38,232 nt of DNA from UBA1562 sp041653955. Lineage in GTDB: Bacteria > Omnitrophota > Gorgyraeia > Gygaellales > Profunditerraquicolaceae. Shown here piece after piece: positions 27,208-35,604 of this stretch. The stretch spans positions 1-38,232 of the forward strand of contig JBAZEH010000013.1 of assembly GCA_041653955.1 (NCBI GenBank), read 5' to 3'. The number at the start of each line of letters is the position of its first letter. The first letter of the stretch is position 1. The translations under genes were made by a program, and so were the position numbers. A model generated the notes under the pieces. The model searched no databases and was not told the DNA's origin. It saw only the letters and a program-made list of their open reading frames with translations.

Positions 27208-28067
27208 TATTTTATGTACTTTCCTATGATAATATCCAGTTGTTTCCTGGCCTTGGCAGGTATGCGCTTTTTATCTGTTACTATGGCATACTTGAGAGCT
27301 TCTTTACATCCGCATTTTCTGACAGGGGGCATATTTTTTATAGCAAGCGATAATATACGCTTAGCGTTCTCTACATTGCTATTCAAGTTCCTGATCACCA
27401 TCTCTATGGTCACGCTTTCATGCTGGGGGTACCAGCAATCATAGTCCGTAACCGCGGCAAGCGTAGCATAACATATCTCTGCCTCCCTTGCCAGTTTTGC
27501 CTCGGCAAAATTCGTCATCCCGATAATATCCATACCCCAGACGCGATAAAGCTCTGATTCCGCTAAAGTAGAAAATGCCGGGCCCTCCATATTTATATAT
27601 GTCCCTCCGTTATGGATATTCAGGCCAAGCTTTCTCCCTGCGGCATATACGCAGCTGCGCATCTCTTCACAAACCGGATGGGCAAGCCCTATATGCGCCA
27701 CTATCCCTTCCGTGAAAAAACTCATATCGCGCGCGTAATTAGTCCTGTCCACAAACTGGTCTACAGCCACGAAATCCATCGGCTTAATATCTTCTTTGAG
27801 GCTGCCGCAGGCGGCCACAGAAATGATACGCTCAACTCCAAGCTTCTTCATGCCGAATATATTGGCGCGGTAATTTATATGGCCGGGAGAAATACGGTGC
27901 CCCTTGTCATGGCGCGGAAGGAATGCTACCTCCTCGCCTTCAAATTCTCCTAAAACGAATTTTCCAGAAGGCCTCCCAAAAGGGGTACTTACGGAAACTT
28001 CTTTTATATTCTTTATCCCCTCTATTTTGTATAACCCGCTCCCGCCTATAATACCTATTCTCGCCAT
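27207..28067 (-). CDS. mtnP: S-methyl-5'-thioadenosine phosphorylase
   Basis: This 286-residue enzyme phosphorolyses methylthioadenosine, the by-product of polyamine synthesis and radical SAM chemistry, to adenine and methylthioribose 1-phosphate. It has the family start IGIIGGSGLY, the phosphate site TPFGRPSG with LPRHDKGHRISP, NMEGPAFSTLAES, and the GMTNFAEAKLAREAEICYA segment followed by TDYDCW, typical of MTA phosphorylases rather than general purine nucleoside phosphorylases. A related enzyme for inosine or guanosine remains possible. It is 1 bp from proC and overlaps ileS by one base. Confidence 0.9.
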   Translation of the reverse strand: MARIGIIGGSGLYKIEGIKNIKEVSVSTPFGRPSGKFVLGEFEGEEVAFLPRHDKGHRISPGHINYRANIFGMKKLGVERIISVAACGSLKEDIKPMDFVAVDQFVDRTNYARDMSFFTEGIVAHIGLAHPVCEEMRSCVYAAGRKLGLNIHNGGTYINMEGPAFSTLAESELYRVWGMDIIGMTNFAEAKLAREAEICYATLAAVTDYDCWYPQHESVTIEMVIRNLNSNVENAKRILSLAIKNMPPVRKCGCKEALKYAIVTDKKRIPAKARKQLDIIIGKYIK

Positions 28068-28068
28068 C

Positions 28069-28908
28069 CTACCCCCCTGATAGTTGTTTCGCGCGCTCTT
28101 TAGCTGCCACAGCAGCCTCTGCCCAGGAACCCCCTTCAGCCAATATCTTCACTGCCGCTTCAGTGGTCCCGCCCTTAGATGTTATCTGCCTCCTTAACTC
28201 AACCGGAGATATGGCGGTCCTCAAAGTCAAACTGATAGCGGAAGCGGTAACGGCAGCGGATAGCTCATCGGCAAATTCAAGATCAAACCCGACCCTTCTG
28301 GCTGCTTCAGATAAACTTCTGGCATATTCTATCTCTTTTTCTTTCGGCAGGCGCAAAGGGTCTATTTTGCGGGCCTCCATATCATAATAAATATACGCTG
28401 GCCCGCTGCCGGAGATCGCCGTGGCTGAATCAAACATATCTTCCTCTATGATCCATGTCTTTCCCAGGAGGTCAAATATCCTTTTGGCAAGATCAATATC
28501 CTTCTTTGCGGCATATTTACCTTTACATAACACAGATTCCGCCCTGCCTATCTTTACGCCTATATTAGGCATTATTCTTACAACCCTTGCCTGCCCCAGG
28601 CATCCTTCTATATATGAAGTAGTGATCCCCGCGGCTATTGAAATAACCAGCTTATCCTTAAGGCAGCCTTTGATCTCGTTTAAAAGAACCCCAAACTCCT
28701 GCGGCTTTACCGCCAATAACACCAGATCAGACCTGTCAACTACCCCCGAAGCGCTCTTTGCTGCACTTATGCCTGAGAGGCATTTAAGCTTGCTGCTGTC
28801 TTTATCAAAGGTAATGACACGGTATCTATCTTTGATACCCTCAGCAATAGCCGCGCCCATATTGCCGTATCCGATGATCCCTATTTTCTTTCTTAAGAAT
28901 TTTAGCAT
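28069..28908 (-). CDS. proC: Pyrroline-5-carboxylate reductase
   Basis: This 279-residue enzyme performs the last step of proline synthesis with NAD(P)H. The Rossmann motif GIIGYGNMGAAI is near the N-terminus. Further family segments are LLAVKPQ, VVRIMPNIGVKIG, and AISGSGPAYIYY in the central region, and the C-terminal TSKGGTTEAAVKIL. It follows yggS by 2 bp, a common pairing in bacteria. Confidence 0.94.
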   Translation of the reverse strand: MLKFLRKKIGIIGYGNMGAAIAEGIKDRYRVITFDKDSSKLKCLSGISAAKSASGVVDRSDLVLLAVKPQEFGVLLNEIKGCLKDKLVISIAAGITTSYIEGCLGQARVVRIMPNIGVKIGRAESVLCKGKYAAKKDIDLAKRIFDLLGKTWIIEEDMFDSATAISGSGPAYIYYDMEARKIDPLRLPKEKEIEYARSLSEAARRVGFDLEFADELSAAVTASAISLTLRTAISPVELRRQITSKGGTTEAAVKILAEGGSWAEAAVAAKERAKQLSGG

Positions 28909-28910
28909 AT

Positions 28911-29585
28911 CTATTCAAATATAGCCCTGCCTATCCTGACCATATTAGAACCCTCCTCTACCGCTGCCCTGAAATCATCTGTCATCCCCATAGATAAAAT
29001 TGGCAGCGCGCCTTCGGAAACCGCGGACTTATCCCTTAACTCCCGCAACATCCTGAAATACACCCGCGACCTTTCCGCGTTATCCGCTACGGGCGCCACA
29101 GTCATAAATCCTAAAAGGCGTATATTCTTTAATTCAGAGACAACCCTTATTAACGCCCCTGCCGCCTCCGGCCTTATGCCATACTTGCTCTCCTCTCCTG
29201 AAATATTCACTTCAATGAGGATATCCTGCGACTTATTTATCTTTAATGCCTGCCTGTTGATCTCCTCAGCCAGGCGTAAGCTGTCTACGGAATGTATGAG
29301 GTCAAAGATACGCACTGCTTCTTTTACCTTGTTAGTCTGCAGGTGGCCGACCATATGCCATTTTACGGCAGGGCGGATAGCGAATAGTTCATTATATTTA
29401 GAAGCAGCCTCCTGGACCCTGTTTTCCCCTATATCCGTTATGCCCGCTTCAACCGCTTCTTTTATCCGGTCAACACCCCTGCCCTTGCTTACAGCCACTA
29501 TGGTTATATTATCGGCCCTTCCCCCTTTAGCGGAGGAGATCTCGGCTATAGCATGCCTTATCTTTAAAATATTATCTTTGACCAT
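28911..29585 (-). CDS. yggS: PLP homeostasis protein (YggS/PLPBP family)
   Basis: This 224-residue single-domain PLP-binding protein has the fold of the alanine racemase N-terminal domain. The PLP lysine is K34 in VAVSKG, followed by GENRVQEAASK and KWHMVGHLQTNKV, then LSMGMTDDF and VRIGRAIF near the C-terminus. Family members control free pyridoxal phosphate and have no known catalytic activity. It lies 81 bp after ftsA, where ftsZ is found in many genomes, and has its own promoter in that gap. The best ribosome-binding match (AGGAG) is about 15 bases from the ATG, so initiation may be weak. Confidence 0.93.
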   Translation of the reverse strand: MVKDNILKIRHAIAEISSAKGGRADNITIVAVSKGRGVDRIKEAVEAGITDIGENRVQEAASKYNELFAIRPAVKWHMVGHLQTNKVKEAVRIFDLIHSVDSLRLAEEINRQALKINKSQDILIEVNISGEESKYGIRPEAAGALIRVVSELKNIRLLGFMTVAPVADNAERSRVYFRMLRELRDKSAVSEGALPILSMGMTDDFRAAVEEGSNMVRIGRAIFE

Positions 29586-29626
29586 AGTTTGATAACCGGG
29601 CTCCTGCGTTATCAGGATGACAAAAT

Positions 29627-29654
29627 ATTATACATCATAAAACCAGCCGGTCAA
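29627..29654 (-). promoter_or_regulatory. Promoter upstream of yggS, downstream of ftsA
   Basis: The minus strand has TTGACC (29649-29654), a 16-bp spacer and a perfect TATAAT (29627-29632), about 42 bp before the yggS ATG. It would give yggS through rluD transcription independent of the division cluster. Confidence 0.72.
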
Positions 29655-29666
29655 TTAAAACCTGCC

Positions 29667-30920
29667 TTAGAAATACTCCTGATAGAGCTCTTTAACCCTG
29701 TTTATGAGGTTGATGGCTGGATTTTTGGCAGGCTGATAAGTTGGTATGATACGCGGTTTAGGCTGAAATAACGCCTGGCATATAATTCCTAAGGCTACAA
29801 CATAAGCCAGGTAACTCTGCCCGGAGAGGGCATTATCTTTATTCAGCCACGGTACTATATTTGGGTTGCTAATCCGCGCTAATTTCACGGAGATCCCCAG
29901 TGTATCCTCTAATATCTCCAGGAACCCTTCAAGCATTACCGTCCTCCCCGTAGTTAGGAAATTATCCACTTCCTGAGAGGGTATCATCTTCTCAACTGCC
30001 GCTTTTATCTCCTGGCAGAGAGACCTTGAGCAGGAAGCCAGTATATCGGATGCTGCGCCCTGGCTTACCGGCTTATAGGCGTTATTATGCTTTATCAGGA
30101 TCTCCTTATCTTCCCGCGAACGGCCCTGTTCGCTTACGCTCCCGTATGAGACCTTTACGTCTTCAGCCAGGTCAAAAGGGATCTTCAGGTTATTTTCTAT
30201 GCCCGCCGTCAGAGAATCCCCCCCTACCGGCGCTATTTGAAGATCCTTGAGGACACCATCCCTGAACAATAACAACTCTGTTATATCGGAACCTATATCA
30301 CAAAGGACCGTAGCCCCTTTTCTGTGCCATTCCTTGAATAACGCCTCACTGGCCGCCAATCCCGAAAGAAAGATCTCCTTTACCTCATATCCTGCCTGGT
30401 TCACCGCCCGGTTAAAGGCCTGTATAAAAGATAACTTGGAACATACCAGATAGAGGTCCACTTCCAGCCTGTGGCTGTATAAACCCAGAGGATTAATAAT
30501 ATTGTTATTCGAATCTATGGAGTAGCTCTGCGGGACCTGGTGTATTATCTCCTCCTGCAGGTTAGAACCCAAGATGCGCGCCTGCTCATTCACGTGCTCT
30601 ATATCCGCTATAGTTATTACTTTATTCCCCCGCTCGGCAAGGGGTATTATCGCGCGGCTGTGCCTGTTAACTATATCAACCCCGGAGATATTGGCGTGGA
30701 TATATTTAATATTTATCCCGGACCTGGCTTTTAAGCTTTTAAGGGTGCGGCTGATGGCTCCGGTCAATTCTATGGAATCCACTATAGCGCCCTTTTTTAT
30801 GCCTTTTGACGGCTGGGTTTCGAAAAAAATACTGCTGACGCGTTTTTTACTGACCCTGGCAACCGCGGCCGAGATCTTGCTGGAACTGACATCCAAACCG
30901 CATATATAATTACTTAACAT
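29667..30920 (-). CDS. ftsA: Cell-division protein FtsA
   Basis: This 417-residue actin-like protein tethers FtsZ filaments to the membrane and recruits later division proteins. The N-terminus CGLDVSSSKISAAVA is the phosphate-1 loop. A 1C/SHS2 insert (about 85-165) follows, with CDIGSDITELLLF as phosphate-2 and PVGGDSLTAGI as in FtsA. The adenosine motif is altered (TTGRTVMLEGF). The last residues (about 400-417, NLINRVKELYQEYF) can form the amphipathic membrane-targeting helix. The start overlaps ftsQ by 11 bp. ftsZ does not follow. Confidence 0.92.
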   Translation of the reverse strand: MLSNYICGLDVSSSKISAAVARVSKKRVSSIFFETQPSKGIKKGAIVDSIELTGAISRTLKSLKARSGINIKYIHANISGVDIVNRHSRAIIPLAERGNKVITIADIEHVNEQARILGSNLQEEIIHQVPQSYSIDSNNNIINPLGLYSHRLEVDLYLVCSKLSFIQAFNRAVNQAGYEVKEIFLSGLAASEALFKEWHRKGATVLCDIGSDITELLLFRDGVLKDLQIAPVGGDSLTAGIENNLKIPFDLAEDVKVSYGSVSEQGRSREDKEILIKHNNAYKPVSQGAASDILASCSRSLCQEIKAAVEKMIPSQEVDNFLTTGRTVMLEGFLEILEDTLGISVKLARISNPNIVPWLNKDNALSGQSYLAYVVALGIICQALFQPKPRIIPTYQPAKNPAINLINRVKELYQEYF

Positions 30921-31692
30921 TTTTAAACCGCACCACCGGCTCCTTAAACCTCAGATCCACATATTTTATGTTGCCCATCTCTTTATTCAATTGCGCGAAC
31001 AATCCCGAAAGGATACGCACCTGCTCCGCGATCCCGTTGTTAGAGAGCCTCACTTCCAGCGCCGGCGGGCCGGACGCGCCCGTTTCCACGTCAGCATCCG
31101 AAACACGGATGAGGCATAAGATATTTACTGGGTCTGATACGTCTATCCTTTCTATCCTGGAGCGCGCTAACAGGGGGTCCTCCCCTATCTGCTTTATTAT
31201 ATCCAGGGCCCCGGTCAATTCCTTGATATTATACCGCCTTCCCGGTTCAGGGCCCCTTATCCTGTTCTCCAGGCCCCTTATAACCGGCAGGACCCGAAAC
31301 TCCTCGCCTTTACCCGGTCCAAACAATACCCCATCACGGTCCACATAAAAGTACTTGTATAGTTTTACGCAGGCCAAAGGCTTGCGTTCATTAAAAACTA
31401 TTACTAAACGGTCCGGCAATACCCTGAATAACCTTATATCTTTATAAACCGGATAGAGTTGCGTTACACGACCTGATTCCTTCTCCAGATCAAGATCGAA
31501 TATACTGCGGCCTAAGAAACGCGATGAGTCAAAACCCTCTTCCTGGTTTTTAAGGACGACTTCTTTTATCCTGAAATAATCCGATCTCTTCAGGGTTATA
31601 ACAATATACCTTATAATAATAACGGCCGCAATAAAAATTACTGCCGTCAGAAGCGCCGGTTTAGCCGGCAATCTGATCTTTTTTCTTTTCAT
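30910..31692 (-). CDS. ftsQ: Cell-division protein FtsQ (POTRA domain)
   Basis: The 260-residue protein has a basic cytoplasmic tail (1-12), one membrane helix (about 13-34), a POTRA domain (about 37-105) and the FtsQ beta domain (about 110-230, with the typical YFYVDRDGVLF and the downstream VDLRFKEPVVRFK). FtsQ (DivIB in Gram-positives) regulates septal peptidoglycan synthesis through FtsB, FtsL and FtsWI. It overlaps ddl by 32 bp and ftsA by 11 bp, in the order ddl-ftsQ-ftsA. Confidence 0.9.
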   Translation of the reverse strand: MKRKKIRLPAKPALLTAVIFIAAVIIIRYIVITLKRSDYFRIKEVVLKNQEEGFDSSRFLGRSIFDLDLEKESGRVTQLYPVYKDIRLFRVLPDRLVIVFNERKPLACVKLYKYFYVDRDGVLFGPGKGEEFRVLPVIRGLENRIRGPEPGRRYNIKELTGALDIIKQIGEDPLLARSRIERIDVSDPVNILCLIRVSDADVETGASGPPALEVRLSNNGIAEQVRILSGLFAQLNKEMGNIKYVDLRFKEPVVRFKNVK

Positions 31693-32620
31693 ATCCGAGC
31701 CTTATTAATTCCGCGCATAATTGAAAAAAATCTATCCCTATTACTTTCGCCGCTTTAGGCAGGAGGCTTGTAGCCGTAAGCCCGGGGATAGTGTTCACCT
31801 CTAAAATAAAAGGGACGCCGTCATCGCTTAATATGATATCCACCCTGGAACAACCATAACAGCCTAACAAGACATGCGCTGACAGGGCCGCTTGCTGTAA
31901 ACGCGCGGCCGCCTCTTCATCCAGACGGGCAGGCACCACGTAATCAGTCATCCCGGCGTGATATTTTGCCTCGTAATCAAAAAACTGCCTTTTAGGCACT
32001 ATTTCTATAACAGGCAGCGGAGTTTTACCCAGTATCCCTACAGTCATCTCTCTGCCTTTTATATATTCTTCTATGATTATCTTCTCGTCAAATGAAAAAG
32101 CGAGTTCCGCGGAGCTTTCGAAGTTTTCTTCTTTCTCCACGATAGACAAACCTACGCTTGAGCCATGTCCGGAAGGCTTCACTACTAAAGGGAGTGAAAA
32201 ATCATCATTCCGATAGACCCAATCCTTCCGATAAAAGCTTTTCTGTTCTGTTTTATAGCGCGGCACGGCTAATCCGGCGCCTTCCAGTATGCCGCGTGAT
32301 GCGGCCTTATCCATAGCCAACCTGCTCGCTTTTACTCCGGAGCCGGTATATGGTATATCCAATTCTTCCAATATCCCCTGCACCTGCCCATCTTCCCCAA
32401 AACGCCCGTGCAGGGCTATAAACGCTATATCTATCATGGATGAACGCAAGAGGCGCGCGTTATCTTCTTTTTCTTCTGTCTTTATATCAACCGCGACCGC
32501 GTCAACCCCCGCCTGTTTGAGGCTCTCATATACGGCACTGCCGGACTTAAGGGAGATCTCTCTTTCGGTGGACGGCCCGCCCATAAGAACACCTACCTTC
32601 CCCAGATTCAACTGCGCCAT
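31661..32620 (-). CDS. ddl: D-alanine--D-alanine ligase
   Basis: This 319-residue ATP-grasp ligase makes the D-Ala-D-Ala dipeptide for lipid II. It has the N-terminal VGVLMGGPSTEREISL, a mid-section ALHGRFGEDGQVQG, the ATP-grasp core around LVVKPSGHGSSVGL and EYIKGREMTV, and the metal and substrate site FILEVNTIPGLTATSL. It overlaps murB by 13 bp and ftsQ by 32 bp. The length is normal for DdlB types. Confidence 0.96.
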   Translation of the reverse strand: MAQLNLGKVGVLMGGPSTEREISLKSGSAVYESLKQAGVDAVAVDIKTEEKEDNARLLRSSMIDIAFIALHGRFGEDGQVQGILEELDIPYTGSGVKASRLAMDKAASRGILEGAGLAVPRYKTEQKSFYRKDWVYRNDDFSLPLVVKPSGHGSSVGLSIVEKEENFESSAELAFSFDEKIIIEEYIKGREMTVGILGKTPLPVIEIVPKRQFFDYEAKYHAGMTDYVVPARLDEEAAARLQQAALSAHVLLGCYGCSRVDIILSDDGVPFILEVNTIPGLTATSLLPKAAKVIGIDFFQLCAELIRLGYEKKKDQIAG

Positions 32621-33498
32621 ATCGTTATCTCCGGGACCAGCTCTATCTTAAACCTGTTTTTCACTTTTCTTTTTATTATATCCATAAGCCTAATGACGTC
32701 CGTAAAACTCGCTCCTCCGAGGTTAAGTATAAAATTAGCGTGTTTCAAGGATACGCCCGCGCCTCCGCTCCTTTTACCCTTTAAACCGCATAGGTCTATC
32801 AGCCTCCCTGCCGAATCACCCGCGGGGTTCTTAAAAACACATCCCGCGCAAGGCCCTGACAGGTCCTGGGTCAGGCTGCGGTATTTAAGGTGCCCTCTTA
32901 TCTCATCCCCAATCCTGGCCCTGTCCCCTTTTTTTAAATTCAGCAGCGCGCTTAAAATTATATACTTTGAAAGGCTGGAGTTACGATAAGAGAATTTTAT
33001 ACTCTTTCTCTTCAGGACCTTCCTGTTCCCTTTCTTATCCATAACCGTTACACTCTTGACTATATTCCCGATACTGCGCCTTTCTTTTGTTATTCCGGCA
33101 TTCATCGCTAAAGCCCCGCCTACTGTTGCGGGTATCCCCGCCAGGAACTCAAGTCCGGATAATCCGCATTTACGGGAAAAAGAAAGGAGCCTGCCGATCC
33201 ATACCCCGCTTCCTGCCTCAATACAATTCCCCTTAACGGATAATTTATTGAAATACGGGGAGCTTAATTTTACAACAATACCTTTTATCCCCCTGTCGCC
33301 TGCCAGAATATTGCTGCCAGCCCCGATCACGGCAACAGGAATCCTGTATTTTTTCGCGAGGCCAAGCAGTATTTTTAAGTCATCCTGGTCCTTTGGCTCG
33401 ACAAAAAACCTGGCGCGCCCCCCTATTTTAAACGTAGTATAACGTTTAAGGGGCAGATCCCGCCTAACCCTTCCTTTTAATCCCTTCAGCAAGTTCAT
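32608..33498 (-). CDS. murB: UDP-N-acetylenolpyruvoylglucosamine reductase
   Basis: This 296-residue FAD enzyme reduces UDP-GlcNAc-enolpyruvate to UDP-MurNAc. The FAD-binding part contains TTFKIGGRARFF, VIGAGSNIL and GIPATVGGALAMNAG. The C-terminal part contains CAGCVFKNPAGDSAGRLI. The residue aligned with the catalytic Ser of many MurB proteins is Cys here (the second Cys in CAGC). The length fits the shorter type II MurB. The start overlaps murC by 35 bp. Confidence 0.95.
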   Translation of the reverse strand: MNLLKGLKGRVRRDLPLKRYTTFKIGGRARFFVEPKDQDDLKILLGLAKKYRIPVAVIGAGSNILAGDRGIKGIVVKLSSPYFNKLSVKGNCIEAGSGVWIGRLLSFSRKCGLSGLEFLAGIPATVGGALAMNAGITKERRSIGNIVKSVTVMDKKGNRKVLKRKSIKFSYRNSSLSKYIILSALLNLKKGDRARIGDEIRGHLKYRSLTQDLSGPCAGCVFKNPAGDSAGRLIDLCGLKGKRSGGAGVSLKHANFILNLGGASFTDVIRLMDIIKRKVKNRFKIELVPEITIWRS

Positions 33499-34831
33499 CG
33501 CACACCTTTACAATATCTCCGGCACCGAGAGTTATCAGTATATCGCGCGGTTTTATGGCCTTTAATATGTGCCCTGCAATCTTTTCTTTAGGTAAAAAAT
33601 ATACTTCTTTATCCGGTAAGCGGGCTTTGATCTTTTCATATATAAGCTCCGCGCTCACACCTTTTAAAGGCTCTTCTCCCGCGGCGTATATATCAGTTAT
33701 TATTATGTAGTCAGCCAGGTCAAGGCTCCCGGCGAATTCATCTAAGAGCAATTTAGTGCGGGTATAACGGTGCGGCTGAAAGACGGCAATCAGCCTGTTG
33801 GGTTGAAAACCCCTTAGCGCATCCAGCGTCGCTTTTATCTCCGTCGGATGGTGCGCGTAATCATCTATCAGCAGATAATCCTTGTCTTCAAATTTTACCT
33901 CAAGCCTCCTTTTTGCCCCTCCGTAGCCCCTAAGCGCCTCTTTTATCAAGCTGACATCTATCCCTAACTCAAGGCCCAGCGCTATAACCGAAAGGGCGTT
34001 GCTTATATTGTGTTTTCCGCCAAGCGGCAGACAAAACCTCTCCAGTAACTTTCCTTTATAAAAACAATCAAATTCCGAAGAGAGGCCTTTCATAAGTATA
34101 TTCCCGGGATATATCTGGGCGCTCTCCTTTAAGCCAAAAAAGATATTTTTATTTTTATAACCCGCCGTTAATCCCTTAAGGTTTTTATCATCCTCCGAAA
34201 CAAAAACACATCCATCCTCCCTGGTATTCCTTATAAATTCTCCGAACGCACGGAGCTCAGCGTTAAAATCCTTATAATAATCAAGGTGCTCAAGGTCTAT
34301 ATTAGTGATTATGGAATATTTAGGCCGGTAATACAAAAAAGAACCGTCGGATTCATCAGCCTCGGCGACAAAAAACTTGCCATCCCCAAGGCAGGCATTA
34401 GTGCCTATATTCCTTAAAACCCCTCCGACCGCTACCGTAGGGTGAAAACCCGCCTTAAGCAACAGATAAGATACCATGGAAGCGGTAGTGGTTTTTCCGT
34501 GGCTGCCCGCCACTGTAATTACGTCCTCATCTTCCATAAGCCGGGCCAATGCCTCCGCCCTCCTTACTAAAGGTATCCCCCGCGCTTTTGCTTCCATGAG
34601 TTCAGGGTTATCCTCCTTTATCGCTGAAGAATAAACAACTACTTCAGCGCCCATGATATTACTCCCGGAATGGCCGGTAAATATATCCGCCCCCAGATCT
34701 TTAAGGGTGCCGGTGATATTGTTCTCATTCATGTCGGAACCGCTTACCTTAAAACCCTTACGCAATAAAAGCTGGGCTATCCCGCTCATCCCTATACCGC
34801 CTATACCTATAAGATGGTAATGTCTCTTCAT
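33464..34831 (-). CDS. murC: UDP-N-acetylmuramate--L-alanine ligase
   Basis: The 455-residue Mur ligase adds L-Ala to UDP-MurNAc. It has the N-terminal nucleotide fold GIGGIGMSGIAQLL, the ATP loop AGSHGKTTTASM, the NIDLEHLDYY segment, GKHNISNALSVIALG, and YAHHPTEIKATL plus FQPHRYTRT in the C-terminal domain, all typical of MurC. It overlaps the upstream metalloprotease gene by ATGA and murB by 35 bp, so it is read in one transcript with both. Confidence 0.97.
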   Translation of the reverse strand: MKRHYHLIGIGGIGMSGIAQLLLRKGFKVSGSDMNENNITGTLKDLGADIFTGHSGSNIMGAEVVVYSSAIKEDNPELMEAKARGIPLVRRAEALARLMEDEDVITVAGSHGKTTTASMVSYLLLKAGFHPTVAVGGVLRNIGTNACLGDGKFFVAEADESDGSFLYYRPKYSIITNIDLEHLDYYKDFNAELRAFGEFIRNTREDGCVFVSEDDKNLKGLTAGYKNKNIFFGLKESAQIYPGNILMKGLSSEFDCFYKGKLLERFCLPLGGKHNISNALSVIALGLELGIDVSLIKEALRGYGGAKRRLEVKFEDKDYLLIDDYAHHPTEIKATLDALRGFQPNRLIAVFQPHRYTRTKLLLDEFAGSLDLADYIIITDIYAAGEEPLKGVSAELIYEKIKARLPDKEVYFLPKEKIAGHILKAIKPRDILITLGAGDIVKVCDELAEGIKRKG

Positions 34832-35604
34832 TTCTGCAGATATTTCCGCCAGGCAGCGTCAAGTTCCCCGGTATTCCTGAAAGGATAAACCGAGGCTATC
34901 GCCCTCTGGAGGTCCTGTTTATCTCTTAAGTTCTGGCAAAAAAGTATAAAGTTATCCTTGCCAAACGCCTTTACCAGGTACTCTACGATGCTCACTGACT
35001 CAGAGTAAAAAAGCCTTATCATATCGATATCCCGCATCGTATGAGGGCTCATGCCGGAAAGCCTCTCCAGTCCTATAAAACTATTATCGAGCAGAGCTCC
35101 TTTTACCGCTCTTTTCGCGTTTGAATGGACAGTTTCCTCCGCGTAAGAAGCTACCCCTTCATCAAGCCAGGCGGGTATGGCCGGATTATAAAAACCCACC
35201 AATTCCCTGAAGACTATATGCCCCATCTCATGCGGGAGGGTCGTATCAAAGAAATCCTGCGCGAAACTAAATGTATGTATCTCTTTACTGAGTATTATCG
35301 CGCACCCCCTTGACCAGCCGGGCTGCCCGGTAACCTCCTGGTAAGCCTGTGCGTCATCGTGTATGTATATCTTGGCGCGGTTATCCCACAGCCAGAAATT
35401 GAATCTCCTGAAACCGAGGTCATCTGCGATCTTGTTATAATAATACTCGGCCTTATGGATCGTCTTATCTATGAAGCTCATCGGGGCATTTTTATAATAC
35501 ACGATGAAATGCGTGCTCTTGGCATCGCGCCATTTATCCACCGCCGCCGATACGCACGACAGCGATAGAAAGAATATCCCGGCCGTTAAAAGGTATCTTC
35601 TCAT
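34828..35604 (-). CDS. Exported zinc metalloprotease-like protein (peptidase MA type)
   Basis: The 258-residue protein has a cleavable signal peptide (about 1-20, with VSA before a likely cleavage site) and a gluzincin-type active site: H125-E-M-G-H129 with a downstream Glu in WLDEGVASYAEE (E149), the third zinc ligand candidate. The layout, with a short conserved THFIVYYK strand near the start and YFYNK-like helix before the core, matches the peptidase MA-like superfamily. It is inserted between murG and murC, touching murG (TAAATG) and overlapping murC (ATGA). Its substrate is unknown. Position suggests an envelope task, but that is inference. Confidence 0.82.
   Translation of the reverse strand: MRRYLLTAGIFFLSLSCVSAAVDKWRDAKSTHFIVYYKNAPMSFIDKTIHKAEYYYNKIADDLGFRRFNFWLWDNRAKIYIHDDAQAYQEVTGQPGWSRGCAIILSKEIHTFSFAQDFFDTTLPHEMGHIVFRELVGFYNPAIPAWLDEGVASYAEETVHSNAKRAVKGALLDNSFIGLERLSGMSPHTMRDIDMIRLFYSESVSIVEYLVKAFGKDNFILFCQNLRDKQDLQRAIASVYPFRNTGELDAAWRKYLQK

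Noticed and set aside
27208..27300. T-box riboswitch before ileS
   Set aside because: The sequence before ileS is coding sequence of mtnP, with a one-base overlap, leaving no room for a leader.
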